Positions 34,641-46,100 of a stretch of DNA of 64,000 bases are shown here, in pieces. Source of the DNA: Culex pipiens pallens (lineage: Eukaryota; Arthropoda; Insecta; Diptera; Culicidae); contig NC_068938.1 in assembly GCF_016801865.2 (NCBI RefSeq), forward strand, positions 209,649,734 through 209,713,733. Direction: 5' to 3'. Within the stretch, counting starts at the first letter, position 1; the number at the start of each line of letters is the position of its first letter. Below the pieces are notes generated by a model. The model did not search any database and was not told the DNA's origin. It worked only from the letters and a program-made list of their open reading frames with translations. Both the position numbers and the translations under genes were made by a program.

Positions 34641-35231
34641 CGACCCAAATGCATTTTAAAACACTTTTTGCATCAAAATGTTGAAACCTAGCCTAGTTAT
34701 TTAATTTTTTACAAAATAATCATTTTTTAAGCCTTGAACATTGGACCAATACTTTTCGAGATACATATCATCAGTTGAAAATAACTGGCTTATTAGGTGA
34801 AACTTAGAAAACAATATTTTCAACGATTCGATTTCATTATGAAGCTGTAGCTCAAAAACTAATTGCCTTATTTTTAATGTTCCAGAGAGAAAATTGTAAC
34901 AAATTTTCTCAGCTATGCTTTTATTTCAAGAAATATTTTTAAAATGCATGAAACGAAAATAAATCAAAAAATTATACCTTTAATTAGCTATAAATTCAAA
35001 ATTGTATAGTTTAGCAAAAAAAAAGTATACTTTTTTGTTTAATTACATATTCAATGTTGCTTTAAAAATATTGTCGCTCAGGCACTAAATCGAACTAAGC
35101 GATTTATGTCAAGCTTAATTCGGTATTACTCGATCAGTGTGTAAGCCAAGTTTGTTGTGATTCCTCCATCTTGTTTTGATTGACGAAAATTTATGTCGGT
35201 GGATGAACACAACTTTTTTTAAAATTAATAT
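34641..35231. other. AT-rich unannotated DNA
   Basis: I see nothing beyond A/T-rich sequence without frames or repeats. Confidence 0.4.
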
Positions 35232-35738
35232 GGGTAACTCACACAGCAGTTGCCCCGATTCCTCTCTGATTTGCGTGAAACTGTGTCCTAAGGGGTATCT
35301 TTTGTCCCTGATCACGAATCCAAGGTCCATTTTTTGATATCTCCTGACGGAGGGGCGGTACGACCCCTGCCATTTTTTAACATGCGTAATAAGAAGTGTA
35401 TTTCAATAAATTGCAGCCTGAAACGGTGATGAGATAGACATTTGGTGTCAAAGAGACTTTTATGTAAAATTAGACGCACAATTTGATGGCGTACTCAGAA
35501 ATCCGAAAAAACGTATTTTTCATCGAAAAAACACTAAAAAAGTTTTAAAAATTCTCCTATTTTCCGTTACTCGACTGTAATTTTTTTTTTTGAACATGTC
35601 ATGTTATGGGAAATATAATGTACTTTTTGAATCTACATTGACCCAGAAGGGTCATTTTTTCATTTAGAACAAAATTTTTCATTTTAAAGTTTCGTGTTTT
35701 TTCTGGCTTTGCAGGGTTATTTTTTAGAGTGTAACAAT
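35232..35738. mobile_element. Half copy of the palindromic element (copy 3)
   Basis: One arm only, starting GGGTAACTCACACAG and running to TAGAGTGTAACAATG, clearly homologous to the arms at 11608 and 43730 but more diverged. The loop and second arm are missing, as expected after deletion or hairpin cleavage of the palindrome. Confidence 0.8.
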
Positions 35739-38209
35739 GGGGTGGTTATGGTGATTGCCCACGCTTTATACAAAAAAGTTTTAATGTTCGAGATTACCAA
35801 AAAAGTGTCCACGGGGTTTATGGATGTTCCAGAAATGGCCTACATCGGATATTGACGGCAACACATTCGCGTTCAATACAACAAGTTGTTGCACTCAGAA
35901 ATAGAGTTGATAAGTCTGCAAAGCGTAGTGTCAGATAAGTCGCCGCGAAAATTCGATTTATTTCCGAAACCACAATATATGGCACTATGGCTTAGAAGAT
36001 GTACTTTTTAGTCCTCTAAAACAGCAGTTCTAAACCTTTTTCGACCAATTCTCCCCTTGGATTATTTTCAAGACCTTCATTCCCCCCTTCAATAATAAAA
36101 TTAGTAACGATTTACAAAAGTCATAGATTTAGCTTTTACTTATGTAGAAAGAATAGAAAAAAATCATTCCATTTTTTTCTACTCTTGAATAAAAGAACAA
36201 ATTCTCAGCGATTTGTTTCAACAAACTTTTTTTATAATCTGCTCATGGTCAATGGAATGCAAATGTCTACAGAAAATGTTAAACAGTTAACAAATCTTAA
36301 TGAAAAATCTCTTACAAAAAAAAACAAAAGATTAGCTAAAACCCGAAAAACCAGAACTTGAGGAAATTATAAAAAATCGCGACTTTTTTCGAAATCGTAG
36401 AATTACTCAGTTTGAAAATCGAGGTTTCAGCATTTTCGCGTGAACTTTATGGTGGTGCCAAAAGGAAGGGGTGGTCCGATATATAAATGGATAAATTTAT
36501 AAACATATCGATAAGCCAAAACTATGGACATCCTGAACTTCAACAGTTCTGCACTTTGGCGCTGCTCACGTGCATTCAAGTCCAGCCTGTCACTTCCAAA
36601 TGGTCCCCATTGGCGCTCCACTAAAGCTCCTAGGAGCTGAAAGTGATATCATCGCCCATCCATGCACGTCATCATTATCTAGCAGCATTATCGTCATCGC
36701 ATCGACATCGATGGCTTTACCAGAGAGGTCCGAGAGTTTCGAGTGTGCAATGTTGGTGAAACATGTCGGGACTGAAGTTGATTCAGCTAAACCAGTTTGG
36801 TCTGGTCTGGTATGGTTTGGGGGTGACATTACCCTGCTGGGTTTCCGCTTGTGTACCTACTCCTTAAAAAAAACATTCCATTACAGTAACGAGCCCTGTC
36901 AAAGGCAGACAAAACAGAGCTGTCTGCCGAAATGTCGAGACTAGGAAATTTACATGCTAGGGGTCAACGAACATTATATGAAATTGATTCGAGAACATTA
37001 CTATAGTTTATTAAACAACATTCAAAAAACTCAACTCATAAACGTTAAACTTAGTTTTCATCCTCCCTCAAGCAACACCCGACATTTGTTTCGAAAGCCA
37101 TTTTCCCACGCAAGTTATCCTCGAGGGCGACATTCCCACCATTTGATTACATTTCGGTTCGCCTGAGGCCAGATGGCGCAGGAGGAACCTTAATTTTGCC
37201 CCTTCTGATTGATTTGTGGAAATTGATTGGATGTGTAAGACGTCGACATCGAAAATGAACCAAAATCCGCAGACCTTTTGCTTGCTTGTGCGGAAGCAAG
37301 TCCTTACAATCGTGGTGGTGGAAATAATCGGAAATGAGAGTATTTAGGGACACTGATAAAAGTTTATGTTTTTTTTTCATCTTAATTAAGTATTGTTGAA
37401 AGAAATATTTCTAGATGAGTTGCTATCATTCATCTCTCACTACAAATTTTTATTTCATTTTTGAAATGTGTGTTTTTGAAAAGGGCAACCATTGCCCGCA
37501 GGATTAATTTTGATTGAACTTTCAAGGCTTGCGTAAGGAGGAGTTACGAAACCCAAAAAAAAAATCCTCAAAATGCTTTGCAAAGCATTTTTATCTGGTT
37601 TTGAAGTCTGCTCGAAAATAATGCGTCGGAGACTTGGTGGCTCCACGACGAAGTTGACCCTTAGGGTGTCCCAACCCACAAAGAAAAGCACATAAAAAAA
37701 TGTGGGTGTTTTCTTGGCACACGATGGTGCATTCTTCCAGCAGTGGGCCAAATGGCTTCTTTGATGTATACGGTTGTTTTCGACGTTGGCGAATCGTCCC
37801 CAATTTTTCCTGGGGACGATACGGTTGGAATAAGGTAGAAAAACAAACAGAAGAATGGGAAAGTGTTGTTGGTTCGAGGAAAGTTCTCTGCCATCGGAAG
37901 CGGAATCTTTTATTGAAGTCTTCTTTTGTATAAATTTGGGCCATGACAACAAATGTGTGCTATTAGTGGGAAATCAATTATTTGGAATTTTGTTAGCTTC
38001 TTTTCATTATTGATTCGTTTCGTTTGAATTTCATCATTTGGTTGGCTTTAGACGCAACAATTATGGGATGGGAATTTTGGGATTGTATATAAGAATTTTA
38101 AACTAATTAATTTGTCATTGAACTCAACAAATCAAAACAAATTATTTTCATGAGATTGACTCACATCAGAATAGGCCAGTGGGCAGAATGACCACCATTG
38201 TTTTGAGGC
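35739..38209. other. Unannotated DNA, longest chance frames in the window
   Basis: At 37455-37952 three minus-strand frames and one plus-strand frame are open together for 77-165 codons. None shows a domain, and simultaneous openness in all frames points to low stop density, not coding. Repeat structure is not evident. Confidence 0.4.
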
Positions 38210-38213
38210 TTAA

Positions 38214-39582
38214 GGGGTTACATACATGTAGAAAATCAAAAAATTTCATATTACAGAAAATTTGTTAAATCCACTTAAAAGATGATTTTCAATCACTCCT
38301 GAAAGTTTCATGAAGATATTTCATGATTTAACTGAGTTAGAGACGATTTAAGCTCAGAATTTTGCCATGCGCAAAGCTTACTGTCTAACTTTCTGAGCGT
38401 TTTTCTCTGAACACCAAGTCGGGTGCCACGATATCTCGAGATGGGATAGACCAAATTGGCTGAAATTTTGGGTGAAGACTCCCAAGACATTTCAGGTGTG
38501 CATGACGAAGCCCGATTTTGAAATTTTGAATTTTCAAAAAATACAAAAATCAAAAACTGGCTATTTTTAATATGAAAAACTGAAAAATATTTTTATCTTT
38601 TTTTTAAATAAACTTTTTGAAAATCTGCCTTCGTCATGCACACGGGACCGGTTTAATGAGTCTTCGCCAAAATTTTGAGCCGATTTGGTCGAAGCAATGT
38701 TGAGATATCGTGGCACCCGTTTTCTGAAACTGACAACTTCAAATAGCTATATCTCGGCAATGATACAACCAAATGTCTTCAAATTTGTTTTGTTAATAGA
38801 TGAAAATGTATATTTTAATGCCCTGAAAACAGATTTTGAAAAAAAGTTTAATTATGTGCTCAAACCGACCTCTGACATTTTTGCCGATTTTTCGTTTTAT
38901 TATTAACTGATCACATTTATTTATTTGCTTCAAATGAGTATCGTGCAAGCAGTGGTGATGGGAAGGTGGATTTTTGTGGTGTTCTCTTTGTGCTATGTTC
39001 GTGTTCATGTTCGAGTCATGCATGCAGTGGGGGGTCATTGTGGTAATTAATATTATTGCGCGTCAGTATCGTGTGGGCAGCAGGGCCAGGGAGATGGTTT
39101 TATTGTTGTGTTCGTTTTGTAATGTATTTGTACTAAAATCTAGCATGGCTTTTTGTGGTGATGGTATGGTTTTGGTGGTGGTGGTGGTGATGTTAAAAAA
39201 ACAAACGTTCAATTTACTAACATTGAGTCCAAAACCTCCCTACAAACATCTATACCACTAGGTGACGTAGAGATCTCTGCGCATTCTAGATAGATGTTTG
39301 CTAACATGCCTTCCAATCCCCGAGGTTAGCAAGGTACCGGCCAGGAGCCCCTTATCTTACTGGATAGTATTACACGCTCATCTAAAGAGGAAAACATGGT
39401 ATCTCCCGTGTTGGAATATTGTAACCGGATGAGAGTCTAGTGCTATCATACGTTTAATTACAGTTAAACAGCAAGATAAGCGTTGTGCAGCCATCCGGAA
39501 TTGTGCGACCTTTATTGCTAATGCTAATGCTAATGCTAAAACCGACCTCTGACATTTTTGCCGATTTACATGTATGTAACCC
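38214..39582. mobile_element. TTAA-flanked MITE, copy 1, split by a retroinsertion
   Basis: The left end GGGGTTACATACATGTA follows TTAA (38210-38213). The right end TACATGTATGTAACCC precedes TTAA (39583-39586). TTAA targets are typical of piggyBac and some Kolobok elements. The interior has no transposase frame. Removing the insertion 38891-39538 leaves about 720 bases, similar to the intact copy at 41004-41706. Confidence 0.85.
38891..39538 (+). mobile_element. Truncated non-LTR retroelement with TAATGC-repeat tail and 29-bp target duplication
   Basis: The 29 bases at 38862-38890 (starting AAACCGACCTCTGAC) recur at 39539-39567, exactly bracketing the insert. The insert ends in a (TAATGC)n tail at about 39515-39537, so the 3' end is to the right. 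There is no reverse-transcriptase frame; it looks like a 3' untranslated part or a SINE. Confidence 0.82.
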
Positions 39583-39586
39583 TTAA

Positions 39587-40512
39587 AACAATTATAAGTC
39601 AAGAAACTCATAAAATACATCGAATATCAACATCATTTTACTGAGGTAGCCACTTGTACTGAAAACAGCAATTTTTAGTAAAATGCATGCCAATAATGTA
39701 TTTTCTTTTTAAAAACATCAAAATTTTTAAATTAAAATAACGTGCTTTGCTTAGAATCCCGAAAATTGATAATGCTTGATTCGAATCCGAAAATTGATAA
39801 TGCCTGATTTGAATTCTGGATACGTTTGTCTTGAATTCCGGACACTTGTGTATCGCTCATTTTTGTTTTAATAAAATGTTAGTTAAGCTATTAACAGCAA
39901 AATAATCTATATTTTGTGTAACAACATTTTTTAGGAATTGCATAACAATGACAATAAATATTTGCTTTGCTTAGCACGCCGAAGAAAAGATTCTGTGCAA
40001 TTGCAATGTTTCACATTTCAAGCACATTCATTTTAGTTTATTTTTCTAGGTTTTAGAACTTCTATCATTGCCATGATTTGCGTTATACGATATGAATGTT
40101 GGTGTAACAATATTTTAACAGAAATCTTTCTACAAATTGTATGAATCTCAAACGATTTTCCTCCACCTTTTATAAATAGAAAATAATTATTATTTGTTCC
40201 AGTGCCTTCAAGAAGTCTTTTTTTTTAACCGGTATTTGCTGAAACATTTAGTTACCAAAATATGTACAATTTAACAAAATAAAGAGCATTTTAGCAAAAC
40301 AAAAAAAATAACAAGACATAGTTTTAACATTTTAAAAAGTCTTTTAAATTGCATTTTACAGTAGTTATTTTGTTTTGCAATCATAAGTTTTTTTAAATGT
40401 AAGATTTGACGTGAACAAAAAAAATAACGTTTACAATAAACTTTTTGCTGTACTGTACATCCAAAATTTTAAACATTTAAAAGACTAAACCCAAATAAGC
40501 TAAAAATTTTTA
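39587..40512. other. AT-rich unannotated DNA
   Basis: There is no frame or repeat of note. A short near-duplicate clause (CGAAAATTGATAATGC) recurs twice near 39760-39800. Confidence 0.4.
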
Positions 40513-40624
40513 GCAAAACATTGCTATTGGGCCAATGTCAAAGTGTAAACAAAGATTCTATCCTGCTCGTTCCAATAGACTCTTTGTTTACACTTCGACA
40601 TTGGCCCATTTACATTGTTTTGCT
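40513..40624. mobile_element. Short foldback element, about 110 bp, second copy of its family
   Basis: The arms AGCAAAACATTGCTATTGGG and GTCAAAGTGTAAACAAAGA are followed by their near-complement ending TTTGCT. The shared core GTGTAAACAAAGA plus ATCCTGCTCGT links it to 28883-29023. Confidence 0.72.
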
Positions 40625-41003
40625 TGAAATGGTTATAAACACAGGGGAATGTGTTTTAAATTGATTTCAGCTGATGATACTTGAATTTGAATTGAAATGT
40701 TGAAGTTTTTTGATATATTTTTTAACATATTTGTACCAGCTTTACAGAACGCCCAACGAACAGTGGTCCAGATCGAACTCTGGTGTCTTTGGAAGAATGG
40801 TTGCAAATGGAAAGGGGCTTTTTTGGTTTGGTTGAAAGTTAGGGTAGTTCACGATTAGAGTGGTTTTAAAAATCTAACTTGTCAGACATATTTTGGGATT
40901 TTTTTGCTTTCTAAAAAGTTGTTGGGCTATTCAATCTATGCAACTTTGTCAAAGACATCATAATTTCATCTCGTAATCTACGCCTTCGTCAATTTGTACT
41001 TAA

Positions 41004-41706
41004 GGGGTTACATACATGTAAATCGGCAAAAATGTCAGAGGTTAGTTTGAGCACACACTTAAACTTTTTTCAAAATCGGTTTGCAGGGCATTAAACTATA
41101 CATTTTCATCTATTAATAAAAGAAATTTGAAGACATTTGGAAGACATTTGGATGTATCATTGCCGAGATATTTCAAGTTAGCAGTTTCAAAAAACGGGTA
41201 CCACGATATCTCAACATTGCTTCGACCAAATCGGCTCAAAATTTTGGTGAAGACTCGTTAACCGGTCCCGTGTGCATGACGAAGGTTGATTTTCAAAAAC
41301 TTTATTTAAAAAAAGATAAAAATATTTTTCTGTTTTTCATATAAAAAATCGCCAGTTTTTGATTTTTGTTTTTTTTTTTAATTCAAAATTTCAAAATCGG
41401 GCTTCGTCATGCACACGGGATATGTCTAGGAAGTCTTCACTCAAAATTTCAGCCAATTTGGTCCGTCCCATCTCGAGATATCGTGGCACCCGTAAATCAA
41501 TTTGATGTTTTGAGAAAAACGCTCAGAAAGTTTGACAGTACGCTTTGCGCAAGGCAAAATGTTGAGCCCTAAATTGTCTTTAACTCAGTTTAATCATGAA
41601 ATATCTTCATGAAACTTACAGGAGTGATTGAAAATCATCTTTTAACTGGACTTAATCAATTATCTGTAACATGAAATTTTGTGATTTTCTACATGTATGT
41701 AACCCA
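41004..41706. mobile_element. TTAA-flanked MITE, copy 2, intact, opposite orientation
   Basis: It is flanked by TTAA (41000-41003 and 41707-41710) with ends GGGGTTACATACATGTA and TACATGTATGTAACCCA. Internally it is the reverse complement of copy 1, for example the GATATCGTGGCACCCG and ACGAAGCCCGATTTTG regions. There are no open frames beyond chance. Confidence 0.88.
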
Positions 41707-41710
41707 TTAA

Positions 41711-43725
41711 GGGAAAACACAGCAAAACCAATACATTATATTTTTATTAAATTCGCGATGTGTATCAAGCTTTCATAGCATGCTAAGGAAAATGTGATGC
41801 TTTTTCAGGTAAAACCGTTTCCGGAGACATCGGATTGTTTGCCGATGCGCCAGCTCTAGGTACAACGAATCTGTATGCTCTCTTCGGGAAAAGTGTTCTC
41901 CAGGCCATTCCCATTAGGCATGACCATACCAGAAGTTTGCGCGTGATTTTCCCAGACCTGTAGAAGCGTTTGAACAAAAAGTTCCATTTTCCAAAAGTAA
42001 TTCCCATGTAAACTTTAACCCTGATGCGCGCAGCCAGTTTACAACCAAATGAGCTGATATTTGGCATGAAAGTCCCTATGGGAATGCCCTACAAGGGGAA
42101 CCATACTAAAACTTGATCCGAGAACTTTTTGAAAAATGTACCCACCCTAGTAATTAGGTTTACAGTAAATTAATTTAGCCGAGTTCAGCAAAAATCGGCT
42201 GAGCATTATGCAGACATTACGTAACGTAAATTTAGTGTCAAGCCTTGTCAAGCTATTTTCCTTTTTGATTCAAATTGTTACAATGCCATATGCAAACTTT
42301 CATGGCAAGAATAAAATTGAATCCCTTTTCCCTGTAGCAACCACCTCTCTGTGGCCACACTGTGTTATCCGATTACGGTGGTTTAATCCCATTCCGCGTG
42401 TGTTCAGCAGCTTTTTTTCCCGCAACAAACGTGCAAAATGTATCCACCTTTTCCTGTACCTCATTGCGCTTTAAAAAAGGGGGGAAAAGTGCAAAAAAAA
42501 AAAAACGTGCCGCAAGGATTACGTTCTTTTGCTCGGAGGAAAATGTCACCGCACGTACGATCCACATGCCGACACCGGTTACTAGAGCTGCCACCAAGGC
42601 AATCGCGGTTTGACGTTCGACCTTCGGTGTTGTTTTTCCACCCCTTCTATTTTCCATACCCAAACACAGGACCAGGACTCACATGAGGTTTGCATACCGG
42701 TGCAACTTTGTGTGTGTGAGCAAGATGGGAGATATCATGTTACCTTCCGTCTAGCATGCCTTGACATTTCAATTATAGAATGTGGTAAGAATATGCGTGG
42801 AAGATATTTAAATATTTTGAAAGTTTTCAACTACCAACCTCGTCATATTTTTGTCTTTTAAATAAAAAATGGTTGAAATGTTACATTCTGTTTAAAGAAT
42901 TTCAGAAGACTGGAACAGACGACTTAAAAAGCACATTATTTTGATTGAAAACATATTTCAATCACCGTAATACGTAATATAATCAACTCAACAGAACGTG
43001 AAATTTCTGTAAAATCGATGACGTTCACAAAAGTATAAATTGAAAATTTCGAACGTCAACTTCCATAAAAGTTTCATTTTGATTTCGTTGGAAACAGCTT
43101 ACGATGTCAGCTCGTATGATTTTTCATGGTGTTTCGATGTCAAAATTTTGTATTTTCAATCCTTTTTGAAAAATTGACAATAAAGTGGAAATGTTTTTAA
43201 ATTATAATAATAATTGAAAATCTGCATTTTTTTTCTATTACGTCCTTCCCAAAACACACTCGAGCGCTATCATTCTAGATCGGCTTTGCGTGTGCCACCA
43301 GGCCAATGGGAAAAGTATTATAAATTCATACGAAATTCTCCGCACACATTCCGGGTAGGAGGCATTTTCAATTTTCCCTTTAAATTCCCAGTTACATATA
43401 GCTAGCGCGTTCAGTTTTTGTGGCTGAGGTTGGTTCCGAGCCGAGTCGAGAGCGTATTTGTTTGGTCTGAGCCGAGCGGGCTGTCTTGTTTGGTTGCGGG
43501 GAAATGATTGAAATGAAAAAGAAACTGTTTTAATATTTACCAACTGGATCAGGATGGGAAATAAAAATAGGAAGGAAGGCAAAAGAGCACGTACAATTGT
43601 TGCAGCTTGGATGTGCCCATGATTAATGGAAGTATCTTAATTTCAGTTGAATTTAAGAAATTGATTTTGACTTGAATTTTTCTATGTTATCCTCTTTTGT
43701 TCGTTTTCCGCCAAAGTGATATTAG
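41711..43725. other. Unannotated DNA with GC-rich patches
   Basis: There is no supported coding frame. GC-richer patches lie at 42350-42700 and 43390-43500. The latter has CGCGTTCAGTTTTTG, with an arthropod initiator-like TCAGTT, followed by purine-rich leader-like sequence, so a promoter is conceivable but unsupported. Confidence 0.35.
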
Positions 43726-43729
43726 AAAT

Positions 43730-45072
43730 GGGTAATTCTCTACCAACTCACACGAAATCGGGAAAAGTTGCCCCGACCCCTCTTCGATTTGCGTGAAACT
43801 TTGTCTTAAGGGGTAACTTTTGTCCCTGATCACGAATCCGAGGTCCGTCTCGTGACGGAGGGGCGGTACGACCCCTTCCATTTTTGAACATTCGAAAAAA
43901 GAGGTGTTTTTCAATAATTTGCAGACTGAAACGGTGATGAGATAGAAATTTGGTGTCAAACGGACTTTTATGTAAAATTAGACGCCCAATTTGATGGCGT
44001 ACTCAGAATTCCGAAAAAACGTATTTTTCATCGAAAAAAACACTAAAAAAGTTTTAAAAATTCTCCCATTTTCCGTTACTCGACTGTAAAATTTTTTGGA
44101 ACATGTCATTTTAAGGGAAATTTAATGTACTTTTCGAATTTACATTGACCCAGAAGGGTCATTTTTTCATTTAGAACAAATTTTTTTATTTTAAAATTAC
44201 GTGTTTTTTCTAACTTTGCAGGGTTATTTTTTAGAGTGTAACAATGTTGTACAAAGCTGTAGAGCAGACAATTACAAACATTTTGATACATAGACATAAG
44301 GGGTTTGCTTATAAACATCACGAGTTATTGCGATTTCACGAAAAAAAGTTTTGAAAAAGTTACTTTTTGCGTTTCTCTTTGTTTCGTCGTCCGTGTCTGT
44401 CGCGGGTGACCATTAACGGCCATGATCGATGACGACCAACTTTTTCAAAACTTTTTTTCGTAAAATCGCGATAACTCGTGATGTTTATAAGCAAACCCCT
44501 TATGTCTATATATCAAAATGTGTGTAATTTTCTGTTCTACAACTTTGTACAACATTGTTGCACTCTAAAAAATAACCCTGCAAAGTTAGAAAAAAACACG
44601 AAATTTTAAAATGAAAAAAAAATGTTTTAAATGAAAAAATGACCCTTCTGGGTCAATGTAGATTCGAAAAGTACATTGAATTTCCCATATAATGACACGT
44701 TCCAAAATTTTTTACAGTCGAGTAACGGAAAATGGGAGAATTTTTAAAACTTTTTTAGTGTTTTTTTCGATGAAAAATACGTTTTTTCGGAATTCTGAGT
44801 ACGCCATCAAATCGGGCGTCTAATTTTACATAAAAGTCCCTTTGACACCAAATTTCTATCTCATCACCGTTTCAGGCTGCAAATTATTGAAAAACACCTC
44901 TTTTTTCGCATGTTCAAAAATGGAAGGGGTCGTACCGCCCCTCCGTCACGAGATATCAAAAAACGGACCTCGGATTCCTGATCAGGGACAAAAGTTACCT
45001 CTTAGGACAAAGTTTCACGCAAATCGAAGAGGGGTCGGGGCAACTGCTGTGTGAGTTGGTGGAGAATTACCC
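43730..45072. mobile_element. Long palindromic (foldback) element, copy 2, with AAAT target duplication
   Basis: The arms 43730-44361 and 44438-45072 flank a 76-base loop (44362-44437), which is the reverse complement of the loop in copy 1. It is flanked by AAAT on both sides (43726-43729 and 45073-45076). Loop length and end sequences agree with copy 1, which fixes the family structure: GGGTAA ends, arms of about 635 bases, 76-base loop, 4-bp target duplication. Confidence 0.88.
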
Positions 45073-45282
45073 AAATTTAATTTGCAAAACTATCTATATT
45101 AGAAATTTAATTTGCAAAACATTAAAACAAAGAACATTCTAAACAGATTCACCAAAACTGTAATCAGTAAATTTAGTGAAATAAAATTGAGTTTGTGGTT
45201 CTGGTTTTTAACAAATAGAAATTTTATTACTTCGAAAAAGTGTAGGCAATATTCTATTTAATGCATTTTTAAGTATTTGTAA

Positions 45283-46100
45283 CAGTCATACCATATATTT
45301 GGAACACCTACAAACTCGTGACACTTTTGTGATAATATTAAAAGCAGTTATTTCAAACAAGAATTGCATTTCGTCGCTGTCGTGCTAACTTGTCGCCAAA
45401 TTGAGTTGAGAACGCCATTTTGTGCAGCTCTCAATGCCTCACCTTTTGACCTTTACAGATCCCCAAAATTCGAATTCAATCCTGAGATATTCAATAAAAC
45501 CCGAAAAAAATCCGTGCATTGTTGTCAATTTTCATATGAAAGAAGTTTCAATCTTGTAGTGCTATCTTGACACAGCCTAAAAATTGATGAAAGTGCAACA
45601 GTTGGCCGAAGGGATTTCAAGTCAGAACGCGTTTGACACAGGTACGAGCTAAACTACCGTAAACATTTTGTAATTACAACTCGGGACTCCGGCAAATCCA
45701 ATCGAACTTTGGGACAATGCACAGAATGGTCAACCAAACAAAACGTGTTTGTTATTGTTTACAGGGCGTGCTCACGTTTTTGTGTAATCAAGGTCAAATA
45801 TTAATACGCGTTTTTCTCGGAACGTCACAATTCGACAAACGGCAAGATAGCACAAATTGCCTGATGTGAGATGTTATGGTTCCTCCAACAATCATGGAAC
45901 ACATGATTTTAACTGATATTTTCACAAAAAAGTTATCAGACCATGTATAAAACATTACTAAGCTTGAGTATCATTGGTTTCAACGTATTCGTTATTTTAT
46001 AAAAAAATATGCACTCCTGGAAAAAACAAAGTTTGTTTACATCCGTATGAAAAATGTGTTCCGAACGAGTAGATTTCAGGGGTCAGTATTTAAAAAGGTA
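45283..46100. mobile_element. Diverged copy of the mariner-type MITE with a nested insertion
   Basis: It starts CAGTCATACCATATATTTGG and contains GTGTTCCGAACGAGTAGATT, paralleling the MITE at 29303-29945. The right end has decayed. A separate element occupies 45379-45853, in the middle of the homologous sequence. Confidence 0.6.
45379..45853 (-). mobile_element. Small TIR element (GTCGTGCTAACTTG family), copy 1, nested
   Basis: The left end GTCGTGCTAACTTG is matched by CAAGATAGCAC on the right. The body is the reverse complement of 55138-55583 (for example CGCGTTTTTCTCGGAACGTC here against GACGTTCCGAGAAAAACGCG there). It interrupts the MITE at 45283, so it is younger than that copy. Confidence 0.75.

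Noticed and set aside
37455..37952. 165-codon minus-strand frame, the longest outside exons and repeats
   Set aside because: Several frames on both strands are open over the same bases, there is no domain or splice context, and the composition is not protein-like.
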